From: Methylobacterium sp. Leaf465
GTDB taxonomy: Bacteria; Pseudomonadota; Alphaproteobacteria; Rhizobiales; Beijerinckiaceae
Reading direction: 5' to 3'
Assembly: GCF_001424705.1 (NCBI RefSeq)
Contig: NZ_LMRA01000045.1
Location: 125,115-189,114, forward strand
DNA length: 64,000 nt
The notes beneath the pieces are model-generated. The model was given only the letters and a program-made list of their open reading frames with translations. It had not been told where the DNA came from and made no database searches. Numbering within the stretch: position 1 is the stretch's first letter; each line of letters opens with the position of its first letter. A program made the translations under genes and the position numbers. Positions 8,048-18,888 of the stretch are shown piece after piece.

Positions 8048-9957
8048 CGCCCGTCCACCTGCGTGGCGTGGTAGGCGCCGAGCTTCACCATGAGGGGGAA
8101 GGGCTTCGCCGGCGGATCGAATTGCGGCGGCAGGCCCAGGATGGGCGCAACCCGCTCGATCGTCCGGCCGGTGACGACGCCGGAATTCCAGGCCGCCGTG
8201 GCGTAGCCGCCGGATTCCGGCAGGCCCTGCGGCTCGTCCATGATGGTGACGAAGAGGTATTTCGGGTTGTTCATGGGGGCGGCGGCCATGAAGGTCGTGA
8301 ACAGGCGGTTCTTCACGTAGCGGCCGTGGATCACCTTCTCGGCGGTTCCGGTCTTGCCGCCTACGAAGTAGTACGGGATCGCGGCCTTCTTGGCCGAGCC
8401 CTCGACGGCGTTGAGGCGCATGATGAAGCGCATGGCCTCGCTGGTCTCGGGCTTGAGCACCCGGGTGGCCTTGGCCATCGCCGCCTCGGGCGTGGTCTTG
8501 AGGAAGGTCGGGGTCATCAGGAAGCCGCCATTGGCGATGGCCGCCACCGCCGCAGTCGCCTGGATCGGCGCCACCGCGAGGCCGTGGCCGAACGCGATGG
8601 TGATGGTGTTGATCTCGGTCCAGCGCGGCGGCACCAGGGGTTCGGCGCTCTCGGGCAGCTCCGTCCGCATGCGGTCGGTCAGGCCCATCTTCTTCAGGAA
8701 GGCCTTGTGGCCGGGCACGCCGATGCCGAGGGCCATCTTGGCCGAGCCGATGTTGGACGAGTGCGTGAACACCTCCGGCATGGTGATGACCCGGTTGGTG
8801 CCGTGATATTCGTGGATCTTCTGGCGGCCCCAGTTCAGCACGCCGCCGCGGGTGTCGAAGGTCGAGTTGACGTTGTACTTGCCGGAATCGAGCGCCATCG
8901 CCAGGGTCATCGCCTTGAAGGTCGAGCCCATCTCGTAGACGCCGACGTTCATGCGGTTGATGCGGTCGGGGTTGAGCGCATCGGCCGGGTCGTTCGGGTC
9001 GAAGTCCGGCAGGGAGGCGAGCGCGATGACCTCGCCGGTCTGGACGTCGAGGATCATGCCGGCGGCGGCCTTGGCCTTGAAGTGCTCCAGGCCCCAGGCG
9101 AGCTCGTCCCGCACGGCGAACTGCGCGCGCAGGTCGATGGAGAGCTGGATCGGCGCGAGGTCGGTCTGCTTGGCCACGAGGCCGAAATCGTTGAGGGCCT
9201 TGTTGCCCTGGTTGTCGATGTACTTCTCGATGCCCGCGATGCCGATGTTGTCGAGGTTGGTCACGCCGAGGATGTGGGCCGCGGCCACGCCGTTCGGGTA
9301 GACGCGCTTGTGGTCGGGAAGGAAGCCGATGCCCGGGATGCCGAGGCGGTGGACCTCCGCCTGCTGCTTCGGCGTGATCTCGCGCTTGACCCAGACGAAG
9401 CCCTTCTTGGTGGAGAGCTTGGCGCGCAGTTCGGTGGCGTTGATCTGCGGCAGCACGGCGGTGAGGAGTTCGACCGCCTCGTCCTTGTCGTAGATGTTGC
9501 GCGGCTCGGCGAAGATCGAGACCGTGCGGATGTCGGTGGCGAGGATCTCGCCGTTGCGGTCGACGATGTCGGGCCGGATCGCCGTGGTGGCGGCGGCCGC
9601 GATCCGGCGGTCGCCGTTGTCGGCCTCCGGGAAGGCCGCCCCGAGGATCAGGCGGCCGGCGATGGTGCCGAACACCAGCGTGAAGGCGAGGCCCACGAGG
9701 CCGACGCGGGTGTAGGAGCGCTCGATGGCGAGGTGGAACATCGCCCGTGCGTTGCGGATGACCCAGGCGCGCCGCGACACGGGCGGTGGCGCGAGGCCCT
9801 CGGCGGCCGGCTCCAGCCGCGTCCGCTCGACGGGCATCTCGTCCGGCGCCGCGACGGCAGTGGGCTCGGCCGGCGCGGGGGTCGACGCGGCGGCGGAATC
9901 GGCGTCTCGGGCGGGAATCGGGTCTCGGCCGGGCGGCGGGACTTCGGACACGGGCAC
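8044..9957 (-). CDS. ftsI: Septal peptidoglycan transpeptidase FtsI (PBP3)
   Basis: FtsI cross-links septal peptidoglycan in the periplasm as part of the divisome. A short cytoplasmic segment is followed by one membrane helix (SYTRVGLVGLAFTLVFGTIA), the dimerisation domain (RPDIVDRNGEILATDI) and the transpeptidase domain with the three active-site motifs: S-x-x-K in GSTFKAM, S-x-N in THSSNIG, and KTGTAEK. The start is uncertain. GTG at 9957 overlaps the ftsL stop (TAGTG) and gives 637 residues with a Pro/Ala-rich N-terminal tail. The first ATG, at 9837, gives 597 residues. I chose 9957 because every other junction here from rsmH to murF overlaps, but neither start has a good ribosome-binding site. 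Confidence 0.92.
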   Translation of the reverse strand: MPVSEVPPPGRDPIPARDADSAAASTPAPAEPTAVAAPDEMPVERTRLEPAAEGLAPPPVSRRAWVIRNARAMFHLAIERSYTRVGLVGLAFTLVFGTIAGRLILGAAFPEADNGDRRIAAAATTAIRPDIVDRNGEILATDIRTVSIFAEPRNIYDKDEAVELLTAVLPQINATELRAKLSTKKGFVWVKREITPKQQAEVHRLGIPGIGFLPDHKRVYPNGVAAAHILGVTNLDNIGIAGIEKYIDNQGNKALNDFGLVAKQTDLAPIQLSIDLRAQFAVRDELAWGLEHFKAKAAAGMILDVQTGEVIALASLPDFDPNDPADALNPDRINRMNVGVYEMGSTFKAMTLAMALDSGKYNVNSTFDTRGGVLNWGRQKIHEYHGTNRVITMPEVFTHSSNIGSAKMALGIGVPGHKAFLKKMGLTDRMRTELPESAEPLVPPRWTEINTITIAFGHGLAVAPIQATAAVAAIANGGFLMTPTFLKTTPEAAMAKATRVLKPETSEAMRFIMRLNAVEGSAKKAAIPYYFVGGKTGTAEKVIHGRYVKNRLFTTFMAAAPMNNPKYLFVTIMDEPQGLPESGGYATAAWNSGVVTGRTIERVAPILGLPPQFDPPAKPFPLMVKLGAYHATQVDGR

Positions 9958-10385
9958 TACCTCGAAGTCGTGGTCGGGGTTCTGGTCGTGGTGGTGCGCG
10001 GCGTGATGCTGCCGGTGGTGCGCGGCTCGTCGCCGCCGCGGCCCGCCACCGGCTTCTCCTTCGGCGTCGCGGTGGCGGCCAGCAGCCGGCCGATCTCGTC
10101 GCCGCGGTCGGGCCGCGCCGGCAGGTCGGCGAGGCGGCCGAGATGGGCGGTGCCGATGGGCTCGAGGGCGAGGTAGCGGTCCACCGCCGCCTGGAGCCGG
10201 TCGGGCCGGGTCAGGAGCTGCCACTCGGCGCGCAGCACCGCGATGGCCTGGCGCTCCTTCTTGAGCTGGGTCTGGGCCTTCGAGACCTGCCCGGCCTGGT
10301 AGAGCGTGTCGTACTTGATCGAGTAGGCGTAGATCGCCGAGCCGATCAGGCCGAGCACCGCGATCAGGTTGAGCAAACGGATCAC
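9957..10385 (-). CDS. ftsL: Cell division protein FtsL-like
   Basis: This is a small bitopic divisome protein that bridges the early and late division proteins through a periplasmic coiled coil. The 142-residue product begins at GTG 10385 with one membrane helix (VIRLLNLIAVLGLIGSAIYAY), then a leucine-rich coiled coil (QLKKERQAIAVLRAEWQLL, with RPDRLQAAVDRYLAL after it), the typical FtsL layout. The C-terminus is a low-complexity Thr/Arg tail (TTTTRTPTTTSR), longer than usual. The start overlaps the rsmH stop by 4 bases (GTGA). Identification rests on position between rsmH and ftsI plus architecture, as FtsL sequences are poorly conserved. Confidence 0.85.
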   Translation of the reverse strand: MIRLLNLIAVLGLIGSAIYAYSIKYDTLYQAGQVSKAQTQLKKERQAIAVLRAEWQLLTRPDRLQAAVDRYLALEPIGTAHLGRLADLPARPDRGDEIGRLLAATATPKEKPVAGRGGDEPRTTGSITPRTTTTRTPTTTSR

Positions 10386-11440
10386 CGGCGTGCTCCTCCG
10401 CTCCGACCGGTCCGCGCGGGCAGCGCGGCCAGGGTCTCGATGGCGGCCAGGGGGGCGGGCACGGGGGCGTCCGTGCGTTCCACCGCGCGCAGCTTGGCCG
10501 AGCGGGCACGGGGATTGGCGGCGGTCTCGGCCTCGGTCGGCAGCACCGGACCCTTGGTCACGGCCGCGAAGCTGCGGGGGGCCGGCGCTTCCAGGCTCGG
10601 CAGGTGGCGGGAGGCCTGGGCCGCCCGGCCGCTGCGGGCCGAGAAGAACTGCTTCACGATCCGGTCCTCCAGCGAATGGAAGGTCACCACCGCGAGGCGG
10701 CCGCCGGGCCGCAGGATGCGCTCGGCGGCGTGGAGCGCCTGCACGAGCTCGCCGAGCTCGTCGTTGACCGCGATGCGCAGGCCCTGGAAGGTCCGGGTCG
10801 CCGGGTGGATGCCGCTGGCGGGATCCGCCCAGACCACGCTGGCGACGATGTCGGCCAGGGCCGCGGTGGTCTCGATGCGGCCCCTGCGGCGCGCCTCGAT
10901 GATCGCCCGGGCGACGGCGCGGGAGCGGCGCTCCTCGCCGTAGTGGAAGATGATGTCGGCGAGGTCGGCTTCCTCGGACTCGTTGACGAGGTCGGCGGCA
11001 CTCGGCCCGGCGCGCTCCATGCGCATGTCGAGGGGGCCGTCGTTGCGGAAGGAGAAGCCGCGCTCGGGCTGGTCGATCTGCATCGACGAGACGCCGATAT
11101 CGAGGACGACCGCGTCGGCGGCGGCATGGCCGGCGCCCCGAACGCAGGCGTCGAGCCCGCCGAAGCGGCCCGGCACCAGAGTCAGGCGCCCGCCGGCCTC
11201 GGCCACCAGGGGTGCCCCGCCCGCGATGGCGCCGGGGTCGCGATCGATCGCCAGAACGTGAACGGACGGATCGGCCGCGAGCATCGCGCGGGTGTAGCCG
11301 CCGGCCCCGAAGGTGCCGTCCACGGCCAGCGCCCGGCCCGGCAGGTCGAGGGAATCGAGGACCTCCGCCAGGAGGACGGGGACGTGCGGCGCCCCGTTGG
11401 GCACCCGGTTCACCCGCGCCTCGCGGGGAGCGCGCGTCAT
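10382..11440 (-). CDS. rsmH: 16S rRNA (cytosine(1402)-N(4))-methyltransferase
   Basis: RsmH (MraW) methylates N4 of C1402 in the decoding centre of 16S rRNA, using S-adenosylmethionine. The frame is open for 87 codons upstream, but MTRAPREARVNRVPNGAPHVPVLL at 11440 matches the family N-terminus and gives 352 residues. The SAM-binding motif is DGTFGAGGYTRAML. Other family segments are VVLDIGVSSMQIDQPERGFSF, IHPATRTFQGLRIAVNDEL and the C-terminal VVTFHSLEDRIVKQFF. It is the first protein gene of the cell-wall operon in this window. The gene that normally precedes it, mraZ, is not found. Confidence 0.96.
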   Translation of the reverse strand: MTRAPREARVNRVPNGAPHVPVLLAEVLDSLDLPGRALAVDGTFGAGGYTRAMLAADPSVHVLAIDRDPGAIAGGAPLVAEAGGRLTLVPGRFGGLDACVRGAGHAAADAVVLDIGVSSMQIDQPERGFSFRNDGPLDMRMERAGPSAADLVNESEEADLADIIFHYGEERRSRAVARAIIEARRRGRIETTAALADIVASVVWADPASGIHPATRTFQGLRIAVNDELGELVQALHAAERILRPGGRLAVVTFHSLEDRIVKQFFSARSGRAAQASRHLPSLEAPAPRSFAAVTKGPVLPTEAETAANPRARSAKLRAVERTDAPVPAPLAAIETLAALPARTGRSGGARR

Positions 11441-11957
11441 CGGGGCGCCCCGGCGCGCGGCGGTCGCGCGCGCCCGGGGACGGACGCCGCATGGGCGGAG
11501 GGACGAAGCGAGGACTCGACCGGACTGATGCGGCGCATGCGTCCCTTCCACGGGGCTGGAGCGCGCAGGCGCGGCTCGGAGAGACGGGGCGTCTCCGGGT
11601 CGACGCGTGACGCGACCGCGCATGCGGACACCGGCCTGCCTGGGACAGGGTGCGTCCGTCGATCCGAAAATCGCCGTTGACGGGATGAATCGGGGTACCA
11701 TGGGCCTCTGAGCGCCGTCAACGAACCTGGCCGAGGGGGAGCGGCTCGGGACGATCAGACCTCAGCAAGGTTAACCGAGCGTAAGTTTTCCCGCGCAAAG
11801 CGGTCTGCCGGTGCGCGCCGTCGCAACCACCGGGAATGGGGCACCGACGGCCATTTCTCATCGCGCGCGGGCAGTCCGGCGCCTCAAACGGTCCGCCGGC
11901 CGGGCCGGGCAAGACGTCCCGGGCGGACGCCGCCCGCGATGAACCTTCAGGCGGATC
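11441..11957. other. Non-coding stretch between rsmH and rnpB; no mraZ
   Basis: About 517 bases separate the rsmH start from the 3' end of the RNase P RNA. The open frames here have no MraZ-like sequence and look like chance frames of G/C-rich DNA. The least G/C-rich part, around 11761-11800, contains TTAACC and GTAAGTTTTC and could be the operon promoter region, but I cannot define -35 and -10 boxes with confidence. The promoter for the rsmH operon is expected here by position only. Confidence 0.5.
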
Positions 11958-12360
<403 letters not shown>

Positions 12361-12371
12361 GATCCGGCGCG

Positions 12372-12401
12372 GGTGTGCGCCGGGCACGGCCCGGGGGTCA
12401 A
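12372..12401 (-). promoter_or_regulatory. Probable rnpB promoter
   Basis: On the minus strand TTGACC (12401-12396) resembles a sigma-70 -35 box. It is followed after 18 bases by CACACC (12377-12372), a poor -10 box, about 11 bases before the RNA 5' end. Position and the good -35 element support the call. The -10 match is weak, which is common in G/C-rich alphaproteobacteria. Confidence 0.4.
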
Positions 12402-12599
12402 GGCCCCGGACGTCGCCGGGCGGGGAACGGGCGCTGCCGCACGGAGCGGCATGCCCGGATTTTGGCCTCGCCGCTTGCGGAGCCCGCGCCTCGCGCCAGG
12501 TGTCCAGGGCTGGCGCGCCGGCGGGTCCGGCGCCGCCACGGACCATCCGGGGTCCCGGGTCCGACGGGATCCCGGACCGCAACGGATCAGGAGGACGCG

Positions 12600-12773
12600 A
12601 TGGCGACGAACGACACGGCCTGGACGCTCGAATCCGTCCAGCAACTCACCGAGATGGCCCGCGAGGGCATCCCGGTCTCCGTCATGAGCCTGAAGCTGCG
12701 CCGGCCGATCGAGATCGTGGCGGCCAAGCTGACCCAGCTCGGCATCACGCCCGTGCCCGAGACCGGCGCCTGA
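12600..12773 (+). CDS. Small conserved-looking protein, possibly helix-turn-helix, 57 residues
   Basis: ATG at 12600 is preceded at good spacing by CAGGAGGA, one of the best ribosome-binding sites in the window. The product begins MATNDTAWTLESVQQLTEMA and continues with REGIPVSVMSLKLRRP, then IEIVAAKLTQLGI. The pattern (W-T-x-E-x-V, a short helix, a G-I-P-V-S turn, a second helix with basic residues) resembles the small tri-helical folds of GcrA-like, SANT or sigma region 4 DNA-binding domains. This is a pattern impression, not an identification. The gene is transcribed away from rnpB and has its own upstream region of about 240 bases. A strong hairpin follows it. Confidence 0.75.
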   Translation: MATNDTAWTLESVQQLTEMAREGIPVSVMSLKLRRPIEIVAAKLTQLGITPVPETGA

Positions 12774-12801
12774 GAGCGGGGACCGACACTGGGGATCTGG
12801 A

Positions 12802-12839
12802 CCGGGACGAACGGCCCCGCGCGGGGTCGTCCGTCCCGG
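12802..12839. terminator. Long G/C-rich hairpin between convergent genes
   Basis: CCGGGACG (12802-12809) pairs with CGTCCCGG (12832-12839), and an inner ACG/CGT and CCCC-GCGC-GGGG continue the stem with two mismatches, giving a nearly perfect 38-base palindrome. It lies between the convergent 12600-12773 and 12847-13287 genes. There is no T-run, so it may act as a bidirectional stop or as a 3' RNA stabiliser. Confidence 0.6.
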
Positions 12840-12846
12840 GTGGACG

Positions 12847-13287
12847 CTACCAGGAGCCGGTGTTCTCCATGGAGGACCAGGGCTCCTGCGGCGGCTTGGC
12901 CGGGCCCTTCTGCAGCAGCTCGATCGAGATGCCGTCGGGGGACTTCACGAAGGCCATGTTGCCGTCGCGGGGCGGGCGGTTGATCGTGACCCCGGCCGCC
13001 TGCAGCTTGGCGCAGAACGCGTAGATGTCGTCGACCTCGTAGGCGAGGTGGCCGAAGTTGCGCCCGCCCGAATAGGTCTCCGGGTCCCAGTTGTGGGTCA
13101 GCTCGATCACGGGCGCCTGGGTCTCTTTGGCCGTGCCGGCATCGTCGGGGGCGGCGAGGAACACGAGGGTGAAGCGGCCCTTCTCGTTGTCGACGCGCCG
13201 CACCTCCTGCAGCCCGAAGGTGTTCACGTAGAAGTCGAGGGCGCGGTCGAGGTCCGCGACGCGGACCATGGTGTGCAGGAATCGCAT
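12847..13287 (-). CDS. gloA: VOC-family glyoxalase I-like protein (lactoylglutathione lyase)
   Basis: Glyoxalase I converts the methylglyoxal-glutathione hemithioacetal to S-lactoylglutathione in the cytoplasm. The start MRFLHTMVRVADLDRALDFY at 13287 gives 146 residues, near the usual 130-150; the frame is open upstream but without family sequence. Two beta-alpha-beta-beta-beta repeats are visible. Candidate metal ligands are the His in FLHTMVRV, the Glu in APVIELTHNWD, the His in NFGHLAYEVDD and the Glu in PDGISIELLQK, the classic H/E/H/E set. The C-terminal extension of about 20 residues (KGPAKPPQEPWSSMENTGSW) is slightly longer than usual. Confidence 0.88.
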   Translation of the reverse strand: MRFLHTMVRVADLDRALDFYVNTFGLQEVRRVDNEKGRFTLVFLAAPDDAGTAKETQAPVIELTHNWDPETYSGGRNFGHLAYEVDDIYAFCAKLQAAGVTINRPPRDGNMAFVKSPDGISIELLQKGPAKPPQEPWSSMENTGSW

Positions 13288-13417
13288 GGGTTGGAGCTCT
13301 CCGAGGGACTGGCGCCTATGTGGTCCGGCGCGCGCACGCGTCAACGCGCCGGAGCCGGCGCGCGTTGCGCCGCCGCGGCGCACCCCGCACAGTGGGGGCT
13401 CAGCCCGAGGAGTCCGC

Positions 13418-16048
13418 ATGCGCACCGAAGCCCCGATCCCGATCCGCCTGGAGGATTACCGCCCCAGCGACTACCGGATCGACACGGTGGACCTCGACGT
13501 CGCGCTCCATCCCACCGCCACCCGGGTCCGGGCCCGGCTGACCCTGGCCCCCAACCCGGCCGGGCGCCCGGGCGCCCCCCTCGTCCTCGACGGCGAGGAC
13601 CTGGTGCTGGAGCGCCTCACCCTCGACGGCGCCGACCTCGCGCCCGAGGCCTACAGCGTCTCGCCGGCCGGCCTGACCGTGCACCGGCCGCCGGCGGGCC
13701 CCTTCACCCTCGGCATCGAGACCCGGATCGACCCGAGCGCCAACACCAAGCTGATGGGGCTCTACCGCTCGAACGGGGTCTACTGCACCCAGTGCGAGGC
13801 CGACGGCTTCCGGCGGATCACCTACTTCCTCGACCGGCCCGACGTGATGGCGGTCTACACCACGCGGATCGAGGCCGATCGCGACGCGGCGCCGGTTCTG
13901 CTGGGCAACGGCAACCGCGTGGAGTCTGGCGCGGCCGGCCCCGGGCGCCACTTCGCGACCTGGCACGATCCCCACCCGAAGCCCGCCTACCTCTTCGCCC
14001 TGGTGGGAGGCCGCCTCGACGCCGTGCGGCGCCCCTTCACCACCAGCGAGGGCCGCGTGGTGGAGCTCGCCGTCTATGTCGAGCCCGGAAAGGCGGCGCG
14101 CGCCGACTACGCCCTCGACGCGGTGGCCCGCTCGATGGCCTGGGACGAGACCGCCTTCGGCCGCGCCTACGACCTCGACGTCTTCAACGTCGTCGCGGTC
14201 TCGGACTTCAACATGGGCGCGATGGAGAACAAGGGCCTCAACATCTTCAACGACCGCTACGTCCTGGCCTCCCCCGAGACGGCCACCGACGCGGACTACG
14301 CCGCCATCGAGGCGATCATCGCGCACGAGTACTTCCACAACTGGACCGGCAACCGCATCACCTGCCGCGACTGGTTCCAGCTCTGCCTCAAGGAGGGCCT
14401 GACGGTCTTCCGGGACCAGGAATTCTCCTCCGACATGCGCTCCCGCGCGGTGCATCGCATCGGCGAGGTCCGCACCTTGAGGGCACGCCAGTTCCCCGAG
14501 GATGCCGGACCGCTGGCCCACCCGGTGCGGCCGCGGCACTACACCGAGATCAACAACTTCTACACGGCCACCGTCTACGAGAAGGGCGCCGAGATCGTGC
14601 GGATGCTGCGCACGCTCCTCGGCGCGGACGCCTTTCGTGCCGGGATGGACCGCTATTTCACCGACAACGACGGCACCGCCGCCACGGTTGAGGATTTCCT
14701 CGCCGCCTTCGCAGCCACCTCCGGCCGCGACCTCACCGCCTTCGCCCGCTGGTACGAGCGCCCCGGCACGCCGCGGGTCGCCGTGCAGGGCCACTACGAC
14801 GCCGAGGCGCGGACCTACCGCCTCGCCCTCCGCCAGAGCCTGCCCGGCAGCGCCGAGGCCCCGCCCCTGGTGATCCCCATCCGCCTCGGCCTGATCGGAC
14901 CGGACGGCCCCCTCGCCGGGGCGGCGAGCGACCGGGTCGCCGACGGCGTGTTCGTGCTCGACCAGGCCAGCGACAGCCTGACCTTCACCGACGTCCCCGT
15001 GCGCCCCGTGCCCTCGCTGTTTCGCGGCTTCTCCGCCCCGGTGCGGGTCGAGATCGAGATGCCGGATGCCGACGCGCTGACGCTGCTGCGCCACGACACC
15101 GACCCCTTCAACCGCTGGCAGGCGGCCCAGAGCGTGGCCATGCGCCTCCTCGTGCAGGGGACGCGGTCGGGCACCCTGCCGGAGGCCGGGGCGGACGGGT
15201 TCGGTGCGGCCCTCGCCGGGTTCCTGGCGGACGAGGCCCTCATCGACCCGGCCTTCGCCGCCCTGGTCCTCGCCCTGCCGAGCGAGGCCGACGTCGCCAA
15301 CGAGATCGCCACGGAGATCGACCCGGACGCGATCCACCGGGCCCGGCACGCCCTGCGCCGGGCGCTGGGGACGCGCCTGAAGCCGCAGCTCCTCGCCTTG
15401 CGCGACGCGCTGGCGGACGCGCCCGGCACGCCGTTCAGCCCCGAGGCCGCGGCCGCCGGCCGGCGCGCCCTCCGCAACGCGGCCCTCGACCTCGTGGCGG
15501 CGGCCGATCCGGCCGCGGCGAGCCTGCTCGCCGCACACCAGATGGACGCGGCGACGACGATGACGGACCGGCTCGCCGCCCTCTCGGTCCTGTCCCAGGT
15601 TCCGGGTCCCGAGCGCGAAGCGGCGCTCGACCGATTCGCAGAGGCCTACCGCGCCGAACCCCTGGTCCTCGACAAGTGGCTGGCGATCCAGGCCGGGATC
15701 CCGGAGGCCGAAACCCCTGACCGCATTCGCCGCCTGCAGACTCACCCGGCCTTCTCGATGGGCAATCCGAACCGGGTCCGGTCCCTCATCGGCAGCTTCA
15801 GCATGGGCAACCCGACCCAGTTCAACCGGCCCGACGGCGCGGGCTATGCCCTTGTGGCGGAGACGGTTCTGGCCCTCGACAAGACCAACCCGCAGGTGGC
15901 CGCGCGCCTCCTGACGGCCTTCGGATCGTGGCGGATGATGGAGCCGGAGCGCCGCGGCCGGGCCGAGACCACATTGCTGAAAATTCGCGCTGTTGCCGGT
16001 CTGTCACGGGACGTCGGGGACATCCTGGAGCGGACCCTCGCCGGCTAG
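13418..16048 (+). CDS. pepN: Aminopeptidase N (M1 family)
   Basis: PepN is a cytoplasmic zinc aminopeptidase that trims N-terminal residues from peptides at the end of protein turnover. Starting at ATG 13418, behind GAGGAG, it is 876 residues, close to the E. coli enzyme (870). The substrate-binding motif GAMEN is at residues 267-271, the zinc motif HEYFH at 303-307 and the third ligand Glu in LKEGLTVF at about 326. The Ig-like and alpha-helical C-terminal domains are full length, ending with SMGNPTQFNRPDGAGYALVA and related segments. It is followed 193 bases later by the PleC-like kinase on the same strand. Confidence 0.97.
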   Translation: MRTEAPIPIRLEDYRPSDYRIDTVDLDVALHPTATRVRARLTLAPNPAGRPGAPLVLDGEDLVLERLTLDGADLAPEAYSVSPAGLTVHRPPAGPFTLGIETRIDPSANTKLMGLYRSNGVYCTQCEADGFRRITYFLDRPDVMAVYTTRIEADRDAAPVLLGNGNRVESGAAGPGRHFATWHDPHPKPAYLFALVGGRLDAVRRPFTTSEGRVVELAVYVEPGKAARADYALDAVARSMAWDETAFGRAYDLDVFNVVAVSDFNMGAMENKGLNIFNDRYVLASPETATDADYAAIEAIIAHEYFHNWTGNRITCRDWFQLCLKEGLTVFRDQEFSSDMRSRAVHRIGEVRTLRARQFPEDAGPLAHPVRPRHYTEINNFYTATVYEKGAEIVRMLRTLLGADAFRAGMDRYFTDNDGTAATVEDFLAAFAATSGRDLTAFARWYERPGTPRVAVQGHYDAEARTYRLALRQSLPGSAEAPPLVIPIRLGLIGPDGPLAGAASDRVADGVFVLDQASDSLTFTDVPVRPVPSLFRGFSAPVRVEIEMPDADALTLLRHDTDPFNRWQAAQSVAMRLLVQGTRSGTLPEAGADGFGAALAGFLADEALIDPAFAALVLALPSEADVANEIATEIDPDAIHRARHALRRALGTRLKPQLLALRDALADAPGTPFSPEAAAAGRRALRNAALDLVAAADPAAASLLAAHQMDAATTMTDRLAALSVLSQVPGPEREAALDRFAEAYRAEPLVLDKWLAIQAGIPEAETPDRIRRLQTHPAFSMGNPNRVRSLIGSFSMGNPTQFNRPDGAGYALVAETVLALDKTNPQVAARLLTAFGSWRMMEPERRGRAETTLLKIRAVAGLSRDVGDILERTLAG

Positions 16049-16241
16049 CAAGTGCCTGAAGGGAATCGTTTTTTTGCCCCACCCCGGCGTCGATTCCGCA
16101 CCTCGGATTCGCAACGGGAGTCAAGCGTGGCCGGAAAAAACGCGTGGACAAAACCCCACCGGAAATGTTGAATCGTATACGATTCGGAAAGCGGGGCGGC
16201 CCGCCTTCCCGGTGCTACAATCCCAACGGCGGAGTTAGTCC

Positions 16242-18632
<2,391 letters not shown>

Positions 18633-18715
18633 GGTCTTTTCGGGGCGGGGGCCTCTGGCAGGCAGGGGGATTGAAGGGACCGATCCGCTCGTCGGCAACC
18701 CACGCGCAGCACCAC

Positions 18716-18843
18716 GTCATCCCGGAGCCGCGCAGCGGAGTCCGGGATCCAGACACACAGGTGGTGCAGGACTTTCCCTCGTCTGCGGCTCTGGATTCCG
18801 GGCTCGCCTGTGGCGCCCCGGAATGACGGTGCGCTGCCGTCGG
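18716..18843 (+). repeat. Dispersed intergenic palindromic element, copy A
   Basis: The block between the convergent pleC-like and glnE genes starts GTCATCCCGGAGCCGCGCAG and its core ends CCCCGGAATGAC (18827). The ends are inverted relative to each other, so the whole is an imperfect palindrome. Internal parts are TCCGGGATCCAGACACACAG and GGATTCCGGGCTCGCC. A clearly related copy in the opposite orientation lies at 27097-27253. Both are in gaps between convergent genes. This looks like a REP/MITE-type extragenic element. Confidence 0.8.
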
Positions 18844-18888
18844 TGATCGCGCTGCCGGGACGGAGGGCATCGGCCCGCCCCCTCGTCC

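Noticed and set aside
11771..11786. TTAACCGAGCGTAAG as a possible CtrA site upstream of rsmH
   Set aside because: Only one half matches TTAA-N7-TTAA; the other is TAAG. It is too degenerate to call.
12375..12599. Extended N-terminal part of the frame that ends at 12773
   Set aside because: The upstream codons give Arg/Gly/Pro-rich junk over the rnpB promoter region. The good ribosome-binding site sits just before 12600.
16066..16075. T-run after pepN (GTTTTTTTGC) as a rho-independent terminator
   Set aside because: No stable stem directly precedes it, so it does not meet the hairpin-plus-T-run rule.
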